A stretch of 64,000 nucleotides of DNA from Martinezella multihospitum. Its GTDB lineage: Bacteria > Pseudomonadota > Alphaproteobacteria > Rhizobiales > Rhizobiaceae. Position 1 is the stretch's first letter. Each line of letters begins with the position of its first letter. A model generated the notes under the pieces. It was not told the DNA's origin, made no database searches, and worked only from the letters and a program-made list of their open reading frames with translations. The translations under genes were made by a program, and so were the position numbers. Shown here in pieces: positions 43,016 through 52,740 of the stretch. The DNA lies in assembly GCF_900094585.1 (NCBI RefSeq), contig NZ_FMAG01000002.1, positions 202,007-266,006 on the forward strand, in the 5' to 3' direction.

Positions 43016-44614
43016 ATGCCCATATCCATCACTCTATCCAATCTTTCGTGGTCCACGCCTGACGGCCGGCCGCTTCTTTCCCATCTCGACCTGAGCTTTG
43101 GCGCGGAGCGCACCGGCCTCGTCGGACGCAACGGCGTCGGTAAGACGACGCTGATCAAGCTCGTCTCCGGCGAACTGCAGCCGCAATCCGGCAGCATCTC
43201 CTTCAACGGTCGATTGGGAATCCTGCGCCAAAGCGTGCAAGTGGAAGCCGACGAAACTGTTGCCGATCTTTTCGGTGCGAGCGAAGCCCTTGCCGTCCTG
43301 AAGCGGGCGGAAGCCGGCGAAGCCACAAATGACGAACTCGCCTCGGCCGACTGGACGCTCGAGTCGCGCATCGCCACAGCCCTTGATCGTGTTGAGCTCG
43401 ACGTCACCCCGGAAACGCGTCTCGTCACTCTGTCCGGCGGGCAACGTACGCGATGCGGCCTTGCTGCCCTCATCGTCGACGATCCCGATTTCCTGATCCT
43501 CGACGAGCCGACCAACAATCTCGATCGTGACGGCCGCGTCGCGGTGATCGATCTGTTGGCCGGCTGGAGGGCAGGGGCCATCGTCATCAGCCATGATCGC
43601 GAATTGCTCGATACCATGGATGCGATCGTCGAGCTGACCTCGCTCGGCGCCTCGCGCTATGGCGGCAACTGGAGCCAATATCGCGAGCGCAAGGCACTGG
43701 AGCTTTCCGCAGCCGAACATGATTTTGCCGAGGCGGAGAAGCGTGTCGCCGAGGTGGAAAGAAGTGCCCAGGCAGCCGTCGAACGGCAGGCGAGGCGGGA
43801 CAAGGCCGGCCGGAAGATGGCCGCGAAAGGTGGCATTCCGCGCATCATGCTCGGCGGATTGAAGGAGCGGGCCGAAATGACGAGTGCGGAGAATACGCGG
43901 CTCGCCGAACGGCGTCGCGGCCAGGCTCTGCAAGATGCTGTCGCTGCCCGCGAGAAGATCGAGGTCCTGCAGCCCCTGACCGTGAAGTTGCCGACGTCAG
44001 GATTGCCGGCAAACAGGATCGTCCTGCGGATGGAAGCTATTACCGCTGGCTACGAGCCGGAGCAGCCAATCCTGCGCGACTTCGATTTCATCATGACGGG
44101 GCCGGAACGCGTTGCCGTCACCGGGCCGAACGGTTCGGGCAAAACGACACTGCTGGCGCTGGTCTCCGGCGCGCTAAAACCCTGGAGCGGCACGGTGCGG
44201 GTCGTCCATTCCGCCCTGCTGGACCAAAGGGTCAGCCTCCTCGATCCATCGCTTTCGATCCGCGACAATTTCCGCAGGATCAACCCTGATGCGGACGAAA
44301 ATGCCTGCCGAGCCGCCCTGGCGCGCTTCATGTTCCGGGCGGACGCCGCGCTGCAGATCGTCTCCAGCTTGAGCGGCGGCCAGCTTCTGCGAGCCGGGCT
44401 TGCCTGCGTGCTTGGCGGCACGGTGCCGCCTTCGTTGCTGATCCTCGACGAACCGACCAACCATCTCGATATCGATTCCATCACCGCGGTCGAAGCCGGG
44501 TTGCGGGCCTATGACGGCGCGCTTCTGGTCGTCAGCCACGACGAGGTGTTTCTCGACAACATCGGCATAGAGAGACGGCTCGAGCTCTCTGCCCGAGCCG
44601 TCTCGGATCGGTGA
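43016..44614 (+). CDS. ABC-F family ATPase
   Basis: A 532-residue protein with two fused ABC domains and no membrane segments, typical of ABC-F translation factors. Domain 1: Walker A GRNGVGKTT (38-46), signature LSGGQRTR, Walker B LILDEPTNNLD. Domain 2: GPNGSGKTT, LSGGQLLRAGLA, LLILDEPTNHLD. A long charged linker of about 80 residues (AEKRVAEVERSAQAAVERQA) joins them. ABC-F proteins bind the ribosome E site and rescue or protect translation. ATG 43016 follows GGGGAA at a good distance; the upstream open frame is not needed. Confidence 0.93.
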   Translation: MPISITLSNLSWSTPDGRPLLSHLDLSFGAERTGLVGRNGVGKTTLIKLVSGELQPQSGSISFNGRLGILRQSVQVEADETVADLFGASEALAVLKRAEAGEATNDELASADWTLESRIATALDRVELDVTPETRLVTLSGGQRTRCGLAALIVDDPDFLILDEPTNNLDRDGRVAVIDLLAGWRAGAIVISHDRELLDTMDAIVELTSLGASRYGGNWSQYRERKALELSAAEHDFAEAEKRVAEVERSAQAAVERQARRDKAGRKMAAKGGIPRIMLGGLKERAEMTSAENTRLAERRRGQALQDAVAAREKIEVLQPLTVKLPTSGLPANRIVLRMEAITAGYEPEQPILRDFDFIMTGPERVAVTGPNGSGKTTLLALVSGALKPWSGTVRVVHSALLDQRVSLLDPSLSIRDNFRRINPDADENACRAALARFMFRADAALQIVSSLSGGQLLRAGLACVLGGTVPPSLLILDEPTNHLDIDSITAVEAGLRAYDGALLVVSHDEVFLDNIGIERRLELSARAVSDR

Positions 44615-44623
44615 AGGGACGCC

Positions 44624-45502
44624 TCAGGTGTGGCTGGCGCTGGCGATGCGATCGAGTTCGGCGATCGCATTCTCCGGCAGCTTGAGTTCGGCGGCCGCGA
44701 TATTCTGCTTGAGATGCGCAAGCGACGACGTGCCCGGAATAAGCAGGATGTTCGGCGAGCGGTGCAGCAGCCAGGCGAGCGCCACCTGCATCGGCGTTGC
44801 ATTCAGCCGGGCAGCGACATCGGACAGGGCCGAAGATTGCAGCGGAGTGAAGCCGCCGAGCGGGAAGAAGGGCACATAAGCGATGCCGTCACGATTGAGT
44901 TCGTCGATCAGCGCGTCGTCCGTGCGCTGCGCCAGATTGTAGAGGTTCTGCACGCAGACGATCTCGGCGATCGTGCGCCCCTCGGCGATCTGTTTGCGCG
45001 TGACGTTGCTAAGCCCGATATGGCGCACCAGACCCTGCTGTTTAAGCTCGGCTAGGGCAGTCAGCGGCGCCTCGATCGATCCTTCAGCGGGACCGTGCAC
45101 GTCGAGCATGATGCGCAGGTTCACGGCATCGAGTACATCCAGCCTAAGATTGCGCAGATTGTCGCGCACCGCCTGCTGCAGCTCATCGGCGGAGAAGGCC
45201 GGGACCCAGGAGGCATCCGCGCCGCGCCGTGCGCCGATCTTGGTGACGATGACAAGATCGTCTCGATAGGGATGGAGCGCTTCCCGGATCAGCTGGTTGG
45301 TCACATGCGGGCCGTAGAAGTCGCTGGTATCGATATGGTCGACGCCGGAGGCAATGGCTTCGCGCAGAACCGCAAGTGCCGTCTCGTGGTCCTTCGGCGG
45401 ACCGAACACGCCGGGGCCTGCAAGCTGCATGGCACCGTAGCCGAGCCGTTTGACCTTGAGGTCGCCGAGGGTGAAGCTTCCGGATTGTTCGATACTGGAC
45501 AT
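44624..45502 (-). CDS. Aldo/keto reductase
   Basis: A 292-residue AKR-superfamily TIM-barrel NADPH oxidoreductase. The catalytic Y lies in DTSDFYGPHV and K in VIVTKIGARRG. The segment LLIPGTSSLAHLKQNIAAAEL is the cofactor-phosphate-binding turn. It is of the group often named 'oxidoreductase' or YdbC-like. ATG 45502 has AAGGAG upstream; the frame upstream is not coding. The gene converges with the ABC-F gene. Confidence 0.9.
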   Translation of the reverse strand: MSSIEQSGSFTLGDLKVKRLGYGAMQLAGPGVFGPPKDHETALAVLREAIASGVDHIDTSDFYGPHVTNQLIREALHPYRDDLVIVTKIGARRGADASWVPAFSADELQQAVRDNLRNLRLDVLDAVNLRIMLDVHGPAEGSIEAPLTALAELKQQGLVRHIGLSNVTRKQIAEGRTIAEIVCVQNLYNLAQRTDDALIDELNRDGIAYVPFFPLGGFTPLQSSALSDVAARLNATPMQVALAWLLHRSPNILLIPGTSSLAHLKQNIAAAELKLPENAIAELDRIASASHT

Positions 45503-45707
45503 GGCTGTCTCCTTTTCAAGATGAAAGGAGAAATAGGCAGTGTTTGAATGTAAGATAACTGGGGCCAATGTGCACGGGCTGTGCGATAGGGCGAACAGTG
45601 AGCGCCGGCCATGAAGGACAGGTCGACGTGCAATCGCGATATCGCATTGGGCGGGTTTGTCCGGGCCGCCGGCTGATGAGCCGCTCTCAGACCGGGATGA
45701 GACGGTG

Positions 45708-46583
45708 TTACACCTCGCGAAGCCGCTCTCGCAGGAACTCGATAAAGCGTTGTGTCTTGGCGGGAAGCAGGCGTGTCTCCGTAACAGCATAGACCGAAGT
45801 GGGGGCCAACTGCCATTCCGGCAGGATGCGCCGCAATTGTCCGCTTGCAAGCTCTTCCACGACGACCCTCTCCGGAACGGCGGTAATGCCCATCTCCAGT
45901 GTTGCAAGCCGCCGGATCATGGCAACGCTATTGCCGCGAAAACGGCTTCCTGCCTTGGTCTCGACGCTTTCCGTTCCGCGATGGAGGATCCAGCTGCCGA
46001 TATTCTGCATCGTCAGACATTGGTGCCGTTCCAATTCGGACGGATGTTGCGGTTCGCCATTTTGTTCAAGGTAGCCCGGAGCGGCATAGAGCCGGGGTGT
46101 CAGTCGGGCGATGACCCGGGCAATCAGGTTTTGCGTTTGAGGGGCAGCCATGCGGATTGCCAGATCGAAAGGCTCTGCAACGAGATCGACGTTGCGGGGC
46201 GTCAGGTCGAAATCGAAATCCAGGCCCGGGTAAAGCGCGGCGAATTCCGGCAGTAGCGGCGCCAGATATGTTGTGGCGAAATCCACGGGCAGGGAAACCT
46301 TGAGCAGGCCGCTTGGCCGCGCCACCATCTCGCCCAACTGCTCGTGGGCAATTTTCGCCTCCTCGACGATGCGCTTGCTGCGTTCGTAATAGAGCTGTCC
46401 GGCCTCGGTCAGCTCGATCCGACGCGTGGTGCGATGCAGAAGACGCAATCCGATCGACTTCTCAAGGAGGCTGATCCTGCGGGAAAGCGTGGAGTTGGGT
46501 ATCCCGAGCACTTCCGCCGCGCGGCGAAAACTTCGAGCTTTCGCGACCTCAACGAAAAGCGCCATGTCATTCAGGTATTCCAT
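45708..46583 (-). CDS. LysR-family regulator divergent from the ene-reductase gene
   Basis: A 291-residue LysR protein with the helix-turn-helix at about 3-60 (YLNDMALFVEVAKARSFRRAAEVLGIPNSTLSRRISLLE) and a typical effector domain. It belongs to the CrgA/DsdC-like group by the DLAIRMAAP segment. It faces away from the old-yellow-enzyme gene at 46685, so it probably regulates that gene and the SDR gene that follows. Confidence 0.9.
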   Translation of the reverse strand: MEYLNDMALFVEVAKARSFRRAAEVLGIPNSTLSRRISLLEKSIGLRLLHRTTRRIELTEAGQLYYERSKRIVEEAKIAHEQLGEMVARPSGLLKVSLPVDFATTYLAPLLPEFAALYPGLDFDFDLTPRNVDLVAEPFDLAIRMAAPQTQNLIARVIARLTPRLYAAPGYLEQNGEPQHPSELERHQCLTMQNIGSWILHRGTESVETKAGSRFRGNSVAMIRRLATLEMGITAVPERVVVEELASGQLRRILPEWQLAPTSVYAVTETRLLPAKTQRFIEFLRERLREV

Positions 46584-46684
46584 CGAGATTGCGCCATTAT
46601 TGGAATAATCATTTCCACAATAGCCTGTTTATGCCACCACAGAAAGGTCCCATGTCTTGTTCGAACCGACAGAAAGGACGTTCC

Positions 46685-47770
46685 ATGAGCAAGATCTTCA
46701 CATCCACTCGCCTCGGCCGAACCGAGATCGCCAACCGCCTTGTCATGGCCCCGATGACCCGCTCCCGGGCCGATGATGATGGTGTGCCGGGAGATCTGAC
46801 CGTCACCTACTATGCGCAGCGTGCCGGTGCGGGTCTTATCGTCACGGAAGGTGTCTTCCCGACATCCGGCGGCAAGGGCTATGTGCGCACACCGGGCATC
46901 CAGACGGAGCCGCAGCTCAAGGCCTGGAAGGCCGTGGTCGATGCCGTTCACGCTGCGGGCGGCCGGATTTTCCTGCAGCTGATGCATACCGGCAGGATCT
47001 CCCATCCCTTGTTGCTGCCCGACGGCGAACTGCCGGTCGCTCCTTCGGCCATCCGTCCTAACGGGCAGACCTGGACCAATGAGGGTCAGAAGGATTTTGT
47101 CACACCCCGCGCGCTTTCGCTTGTCGAGATCAAGGAGACTATCGGAAGTTATCGTGTCGCGACCCGCAACGCGCTTGCCATCGGCTTCGACGGCGTCGAA
47201 CTCCATGGCGCTTCAGGCTACCTTCCGGAGCAATTCCTCTCGACCGGCAGCAATGAGCGCACGGACGAATACGGTGGCTCTGTGGCCAACCGCGCCAGGT
47301 TCATACTCGAAGTTCTCGCCGGGATGATCGAGGAGGCCGGGGTCGGCCGGGTTGGTCTCAAGATCTCGCCGGAGATGAATTTCAACGATATATCGGACGC
47401 CAATCCGCAAGAAACCTACTCCTATCTGGTCGAGCATCTTCCAGCCTCGGACATGGCCTATCTCCACGTCGCATTGTTTGGCGCTGCGGTGGACTATCAC
47501 GAGCTGCTGCGTCCGCGTTTTGCCGGATCTTACATCATCGGCGGCGGGCTCAATCAGGCGCGTGCGGAGGAACTCTTGCAACAGGGCAAAGCTGATGCCG
47601 TGGTTTTCGGCAGCGCATTTCTCGCCAACCCGGACTTGGCAGAGCGTTTCCGTCGCCATGCGCCCTTGAATGAACCGGATCGCTCGACCTTCTACACGCC
47701 TGGAGCCAAGGGCTATCTCGATTATCCGGTACTTGCCAGGTCGATCGGCCAGCAGGCCGGCAGTCTTTGA
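46685..47770 (+). CDS. Old yellow enzyme-family ene-reductase (NemA-like)
   Basis: A 361-residue FMN-dependent TIM-barrel reductase. It reduces activated C=C bonds (N-ethylmaleimide, quinones, nitrate esters). Start MSKIFTSTRLGRTEIANRLVMAPMTRSRA is diagnostic; the substrate-binding H/N pair lies in DGVELHGASGYLPEQFLS; FMN-phosphate site IIGGGLNQARAEELLQQGKADAVVFGSAFLANPDL. AAAGGAC at about 46674 precedes ATG 46685. It is divergent from a LysR regulator and followed, 13 bases later, by an SDR gene. Confidence 0.93.
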   Translation: MSKIFTSTRLGRTEIANRLVMAPMTRSRADDDGVPGDLTVTYYAQRAGAGLIVTEGVFPTSGGKGYVRTPGIQTEPQLKAWKAVVDAVHAAGGRIFLQLMHTGRISHPLLLPDGELPVAPSAIRPNGQTWTNEGQKDFVTPRALSLVEIKETIGSYRVATRNALAIGFDGVELHGASGYLPEQFLSTGSNERTDEYGGSVANRARFILEVLAGMIEEAGVGRVGLKISPEMNFNDISDANPQETYSYLVEHLPASDMAYLHVALFGAAVDYHELLRPRFAGSYIIGGGLNQARAEELLQQGKADAVVFGSAFLANPDLAERFRRHAPLNEPDRSTFYTPGAKGYLDYPVLARSIGQQAGSL

Positions 47771-47783
47771 GGGGTGGGACGAA

Positions 47784-48689
47784 ATGAAACGTGACAAGTC
47801 GCTCGGATGGCGCCACGTCGAGGCGGACAGCCTCGATCTCGGCAGCATGAACGTTGCGATCGTCGGAGGCACGGGCGGGATAGGCCGTGCCCTCGCGCAT
47901 ACGATGACCGCGCGAGGCGCCCATGTCGTCGTGATCGGTCAGACATTCAGGGATGCCGGCAGCCGTGGGATCGAGTTCGTCAAAGCCGATTTGAGCCTGT
48001 TGAGCGAGGCCAGGCGCGTCGCTACGGACCTGCCCGCAGGCAATCTCGATCTTGTTGTCATGACAACCGGGGTCATGGCTGGTCCCCGGCGCGAGCAAAC
48101 CGCCGAGGGGCTCGAGCGCGATTTGGCGATCAGCTATCTCAGCCGGTTCGTCATTGTGAATGAGATCGCGTCGCGGCTTGGCAAAGATCGGCCAAATGCC
48201 GGAATGAAACCGCGCATCTTCGTCACAGGCTTTCCCGGAACAGGTCAGGCCGGGGCCGTGGACGACCTGAATACGGAGAAGAAGTATGGCCGATGGCGCG
48301 CGCACTCGAACACTGTGGCTGGAAACGAGGCGCTTGTTCTGGACGCCGCTAGACGGTTTCCGGAGGTTGATTTTTTCGGGCTAAACCCCGGCTTCGTTAA
48401 AACCAACATTCGCGGCAATCTTTTCGGATCGAACAGGCTGCTGCTGAGGACGATCGAGTGGATGTTCGGCTTTGCAACCATCAGCGCGGAAACCTATGCC
48501 GCACGCATGATCCCGCTCCTTGTCTCGCCCGATCTCGAAGGTCACAGCGGTGCCATGTTCAACAACAAGGCAGAGGCGATCCTGCCATCGCCAAAGCTGA
48601 TGGACGCATCCTATGTAAGGGCTCTCATAGACGCTTCGGAAGCTCTGATCTTGCGGGCAAGCAAGTCAAACACCAAGGGTGCGGGTTAG
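47784..48689 (+). CDS. Short-chain dehydrogenase/reductase family protein
   Basis: A 301-residue Rossmann-fold protein. NAD(P) motif AIVGGTGGIGRAL at about 25-37. The usual catalytic YxxxK is not obvious: the region AGAVDDLNTEKKYGRWRAHSNTVAGNEALVL contains Y and K, but not in the standard spacing, so its activity as an SDR is uncertain. Start 47784 has GAGGGG just before it. It is probably co-transcribed with the ene-reductase. The 3' end overlaps the next (convergent) gene by 4 bases. Confidence 0.75.
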   Translation: MKRDKSLGWRHVEADSLDLGSMNVAIVGGTGGIGRALAHTMTARGAHVVVIGQTFRDAGSRGIEFVKADLSLLSEARRVATDLPAGNLDLVVMTTGVMAGPRREQTAEGLERDLAISYLSRFVIVNEIASRLGKDRPNAGMKPRIFVTGFPGTGQAGAVDDLNTEKKYGRWRAHSNTVAGNEALVLDAARRFPEVDFFGLNPGFVKTNIRGNLFGSNRLLLRTIEWMFGFATISAETYAARMIPLLVSPDLEGHSGAMFNNKAEAILPSPKLMDASYVRALIDASEALILRASKSNTKGAG

Positions 48690-49561
48690 GATTCGCGCCC
48701 CGGCGTTTTGATCCCGTCGCCCGCGGATTTATAACTGTCGAAGATCGCCTCCATGCTCTTCTGGTAGCTCCTCTGCACTTCGAGACCGCTGTCGAACATG
48801 GCGTTGAACATCTCGGTATAGGCCGCCATGTCGACGCCGACGGCGGGCTTGGTCTTCGGCTCTTCCTTCGGCGGCTCTGATGGCATCGGGAAGTTCTTCA
48901 TCATGTCCTGGAACGCCTTGGCGAAGGGATTGTCGAGGAACGGATTGGTCGGCGCCGGCTTCTCGCGCTTGACGGCGTCGGCGCCGAACATCAGTTCCAT
49001 CGCCTGGGTGAAGGGATTGTCGAAGATGCTCGCCTGCGGCGTCGGCTGTTGCTTGGGCGCAAAGCCGATGCTCTGCAGCCAGCCCTGCATCATCTCGCCC
49101 ATCGCGGTGTTGAGGAAGGGATTGGCCATCTGCGGGATCTGGCCGCTCGTTTCCTTGAAAAGGCCGCCCATCAGCGTGTCGGCCATGGCGGGCAGCATGC
49201 GCTTGTAGATCTCCTGGCCGATGCCGGTCATCTGCGCTGCCTGTGCCGCAACCGCGCGGGAAACGTCCTTGGAGCCGAACAGCCTGCCCAGCACCGCATT
49301 GCCGTCGGCAATGCCCTCGGGCGTGAAAGCTTTCGTCATATCCTCGAAATATTTCGCGTAGTTGCCGGAGCTGATGTCCTGCATCACACCCATGAAATTA
49401 TAGGGATCGGTGGCGCTGCGCTTGAAGCCGGAGGAAAAAGCCGGCATCAGCGCGGCCATCGCCTTGGTCGCCTGCTCCTGCGCCAGATTGAACTGCTTGG
49501 CCATGGCCTCCGTGGCGGCGCCATTCTGTGCCTGCATCATCATGTCGAAGAGTGGCAGCAT
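48686..49561 (-). CDS. DUF937-like protein
   Basis: A 291-residue cytoplasmic protein rich in Met, Phe, Ala and Gln. The N-terminal half (MLPLFDMMMQAQNGAATEAMAKQFNLAQEQATKAMAALMPAFSSGFK) resembles DUF937/YidB-type sequences. The C-terminal half has repeated NPF motifs (NPFLNTAM, DNPFTQAM, TNPFLDNPFAKAF) separated by Pro/Lys-rich linkers. No enzymatic motif seen. Expression is uncoupled from the SDR gene with which it overlaps tail-to-tail. Confidence 0.75.
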   Translation of the reverse strand: MLPLFDMMMQAQNGAATEAMAKQFNLAQEQATKAMAALMPAFSSGFKRSATDPYNFMGVMQDISSGNYAKYFEDMTKAFTPEGIADGNAVLGRLFGSKDVSRAVAAQAAQMTGIGQEIYKRMLPAMADTLMGGLFKETSGQIPQMANPFLNTAMGEMMQGWLQSIGFAPKQQPTPQASIFDNPFTQAMELMFGADAVKREKPAPTNPFLDNPFAKAFQDMMKNFPMPSEPPKEEPKTKPAVGVDMAAYTEMFNAMFDSGLEVQRSYQKSMEAIFDSYKSAGDGIKTPGRES

Positions 49562-49696
49562 CGAAGTCCCTTTCCCCGCTATGAAGCCGCTTCGGAATCA
49601 GGCGGCGCTTGATTCCGATAGTATAGCGGGAAAAAAGAGAGCGCATACCGGTTTCTGCCGGAGACTCGCCAGGTAGCGACGGCAGATAACCGCCTA

Positions 49697-51070
49697 TCAG
49701 TACTGATATTCCTCGAAGATCGGCTCGACCGATTGGTTCCAGCGGCCGTTGTAGAGCATCAACAGATCGTCTGCGAGCGTGCCCTTCTTGGCGAGCACCT
49801 CGTCGAGCGGAGCAAGGAAGACGGTTTCGTCCTGCCCGTCGCCATTCAAGCGATTGCGGTTCTTCAGGCCGAGGCGGGAAACGCCGACGACTTCGCGCGC
49901 GACATCGAGCAGGCTGTGGCCCTTGATGGAGGCTTTCAGACCCTGAACCGGCACGACGTCACGCAGCGCGTTGACCTCGTTAAAGCTCCAATCCTTGGTC
50001 AGCTCGTCGGCCGCCGTCAGCGCCTCGTCGTCATAGAGCAGGCCGACCCAGAAGGCCGGCAGTGCACAGATGCGCCGCCACGGGCCGCCATCTGCGCCGC
50101 GCATTTCAAGGAAGCGCTTGAGACGCACGTCGGGGAACAGCGTCGACAGATGGTTTGTCCAGTCGCCCATCGTTGGTTCCCAATCGGCGATTTCACCCTT
50201 GAGCCCACCGTCCATGAACTGGCGGAAGGTGACATGCGTACAGTCGTGGTAACGACCGTCACGAACGACGAAATACATGGGAACGTCGAGCGCCCACTTC
50301 ACATAATCCTCAAAGCCGAAATCGTCGCGGAAGGTGAAATCGAGCAGGCCGCCGCGGCGATTGTCGGTATCCTTCCAGATCTCGCCACGCCAGGAGGAAA
50401 GCCCGTTCGGCTTGCCATCGGTGAAGGGCGAGGAGGCAAACAGTGCGGTTGCCAGCGACTGCAGCTTCATCGAGACGCGCATCTTGCGGCGCATGTCGGC
50501 TTCCGAGGAGAAGTCGAGGTTCACCTGGATGGTGCAGGTGCGGTACATCATGTCGAGACCCATGGTGCCGACCTTCGGCATGTAGCGGGTCATGATCTCG
50601 TAGCGCGATTTCGGCATGCGCGGCGTTTCGGCGAGCGTCCATTTCGGGCTGCCGCCGACACCGAGGAAGCGGATGCCCATCGGCTCGGCGATTTCACGCA
50701 CCGTCGCCAGATGAGCGTTCGATTCCTTGCAGGTCTCGTGGATGGTTTCGAGCGGCGCACCCGACAGCTCGAACTGTCCGCCCGGCTCGATCGAGATCGC
50801 GCCCATGCCCGAGGGTTCGCCGAGCCCGATGATGTTGTCGCCGTCCATGATCGGGTCCCAGCCGCTCTTCTTCTGCAGCCCCGTGAGGAGCGCGGAAATG
50901 CTGGCTTCGCCGAAATAGGGAACGGGGCTGTTGTCGGCGCGGAAGAACACGAATTTCTCATGCTCGGTGCCGATGCGGAATTTCTCCTCAGGCTTGTTGC
51001 CGGCGGCCAGATAGGCCGTCATTTCCGAGACCGAGGAGAGCGGAGTCTGGTCGGTAGTATCGCGCGCCAT
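49697..51070 (-). CDS. gshA: Glutamate-cysteine ligase
   Basis: A 457-residue enzyme of the plant/alphaproteobacterial GCS2 type. It makes gamma-glutamylcysteine, the first step of glutathione synthesis. Family segments: FRIGTEHEKFVF near residue 31, GEPSGMGAISIEPGGQFELSGAP, MFRTCTIQVNLDFSSE-like (MMYRTCTIQVNLDFSSEADM), and QSVEPIFEEYQY at the C-terminus. ATG 51070 has AAGG upstream and is favoured over an upstream Met at 51367 because the residues before it are not family-like. It stands alone. Confidence 0.95.
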   Translation of the reverse strand: MARDTTDQTPLSSVSEMTAYLAAGNKPEEKFRIGTEHEKFVFFRADNSPVPYFGEASISALLTGLQKKSGWDPIMDGDNIIGLGEPSGMGAISIEPGGQFELSGAPLETIHETCKESNAHLATVREIAEPMGIRFLGVGGSPKWTLAETPRMPKSRYEIMTRYMPKVGTMGLDMMYRTCTIQVNLDFSSEADMRRKMRVSMKLQSLATALFASSPFTDGKPNGLSSWRGEIWKDTDNRRGGLLDFTFRDDFGFEDYVKWALDVPMYFVVRDGRYHDCTHVTFRQFMDGGLKGEIADWEPTMGDWTNHLSTLFPDVRLKRFLEMRGADGGPWRRICALPAFWVGLLYDDEALTAADELTKDWSFNEVNALRDVVPVQGLKASIKGHSLLDVAREVVGVSRLGLKNRNRLNGDGQDETVFLAPLDEVLAKKGTLADDLLMLYNGRWNQSVEPIFEEYQY

Positions 51071-51312
51071 GGTATACCTTAGATCTCGGAGGAGAACCCG
51101 CGCCAGCCGCAGGTCAATTGGAGGCTGATTGACGCGGATTGAGGTACGGTGCAAGTGAATTTCTTTCAAGGGTCGTTCAAAAAAATAGGATTTTATGTCT
51201 CGCAACTGCATCACAGCCGTGCCAGCCACCGGCATATTTGCACAAGCGTTCAAGACGTCTCGCTCCTGGCACGGATAGTTTCGCTTCCACTGACATAAGG
51301 CGGAGCATATCG

Positions 51313-51927
51313 ATGAGCGATCCAGACGGCCTCTTCTATCCCATACTGACATTGCTTCTGGCTGCACTGGTCATCATGGGAAGCCCGGGCCCCTCGACGA
51401 TCAGCGCGACGGCGATGGGAGCCGCCTATGGCTTCCGGCGGTCGCTCGGTTACGTCTTCGGTCTCATCGCGGGCACCGTGGCGGTCTTGCTGGCCGTGGC
51501 GGCCGGCGTCGTTGCGATCCTCCTCTCCGTGCCGCACGGCGCCTTGGTGCTGACGATCGTCTCGGCCGTCTACATCCTTTATCTCGCCTTCAAGATCGCC
51601 ACGGCGCCGCCGCTGTCTCGCCGCGACGATCGGGTCGCGGCGCCTGCCTTTTCCGGCGGGTTCCTGCTGGCCGTCGCCAATCCCAAGGCCTATCTGGCGA
51701 TCGCCGCCGTCTTTGCCGGCGTCAGCCTGTTTCAGGATCAGAGGCTGCTCGACGCTGCCTCCAAGATCGTGCTGCTGACGGCAATGATCGTCGCCATCCA
51801 TATGATCTGGCTTCTCGTCGGTGCTTCCCTATCCCGTTTCCTCCAAGATCCGAAGATCTCGCGGATCGTCAATATCTTGCTGGCGATCCTGTTGATCGTT
51901 GCAACCGTCGTCGCCGTGCTGGAGTGA
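51313..51927 (+). CDS. LysE/RhtB-family exporter
   Basis: A 204-residue membrane protein with about six hydrophobic segments. The N-terminal PGPSTI motif (ALVIMGSPGPSTISATAMGAAYGFRRSLGY) marks the LysE/RhtB amino-acid and metabolite export family. A typical AVANPKAYLAI segment is also present. Substrate unknown. The start at 51313 has GGAG 7 bases upstream; the open frame extends further 5' but overlaps the gshA promoter. Confidence 0.9.
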   Translation: MSDPDGLFYPILTLLLAALVIMGSPGPSTISATAMGAAYGFRRSLGYVFGLIAGTVAVLLAVAAGVVAILLSVPHGALVLTIVSAVYILYLAFKIATAPPLSRRDDRVAAPAFSGGFLLAVANPKAYLAIAAVFAGVSLFQDQRLLDAASKIVLLTAMIVAIHMIWLLVGASLSRFLQDPKISRIVNILLAILLIVATVVAVLE

Positions 51928-51931
51928 AGCC

Positions 51932-52669
51932 TCAGTTCCAGTCGCCGATCGCGACCTGGATCACCGCCATGGCGGCCACAGCCGCCGTATCGGCACGCAG
52001 GATGCGCGGGCCGAGCGGAATGGCGGTGACGAAATCGAGGCTGCGCAAGAGGGAGCGCTCTTCTTCGGAAAAACCGCCTTCGGGGCCGACCAGCAGCGCC
52101 AGATGCTTCTCCTTTACCTGCGTCAAAAGCGGCAGCGGGTTTTGGCCGGCATCGCCTTCGTCGCAATAGATGATGCGGCGCTCACGCGGCCAGCGGGCAA
52201 GCAGGTCGGCAAGCTTCATCGGCTCAGCCACATCGGGAATGCCGAGAATGCCGCATTGCTCGGCCGCCTCGATGACATTGGCCTTGACCTTGTCGAGATT
52301 GGTGATCTTGCCTTGGACGTGCTGGGTCATGACCGGCTGCAGCAGGCCGGCACCCATTTCGACCGCCTTCTGCACGAGATAGTCGAGGCGCCCGACCTTT
52401 AAGGGCGCAAAGAGATAATGCAGATCGGACGGGGCCGGCTGGGGCCGCGTTTCTTCGACCGGTGTCAGCAGAATGCGTTTGCGGGTGGGGAAGGAGACGC
52501 CGACTTTCCATTCGCCGTCGCGGCCGTTGAAGACAAGAAGTTCGGCACCATCCTCCATGCGCAGTACGTTGGCGAGATAGTTGAATTGATCCTGGTCTAC
52601 CTCGATGGTGGTGCCAGCCTTGATGTCTGACGTCACGTACAGCCGCTGCATGCGGAAATTGGCGCGCAT
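51932..52669 (-). CDS. rsmE: 16S rRNA (uracil1498-N3)-methyltransferase RsmE
   Basis: A 245-residue SPOUT-class methyltransferase. It N3-methylates U1498 in 16S rRNA. N-terminal PUA-like part begins [13 protein letters not shown]; the C-terminal knot has [16 protein letters not shown] and [28 protein letters not shown] precedes the start. It converges with the LysE-family gene 4 bases apart. Confidence 0.96.
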   Translation of the reverse strand: MRANFRMQRLYVTSDIKAGTTIEVDQDQFNYLANVLRMEDGAELLVFNGRDGEWKVGVSFPTRKRILLTPVEETRPQPAPSDLHYLFAPLKVGRLDYLVQKAVEMGAGLLQPVMTQHVQGKITNLDKVKANVIEAAEQCGILGIPDVAEPMKLADLLARWPRERRIIYCDEGDAGQNPLPLLTQVKEKHLALLVGPEGGFSEEERSLLRSLDFVTAIPLGPRILRADTAAVAAMAVIQVAIGDWN

Positions 52670-52740
52670 GGATTACCCCCGGAATTACCTGGAACTATGA
52701 GATGGAGCGGCCCGAAGATCCGGCGAGAAGCCGAACCGCT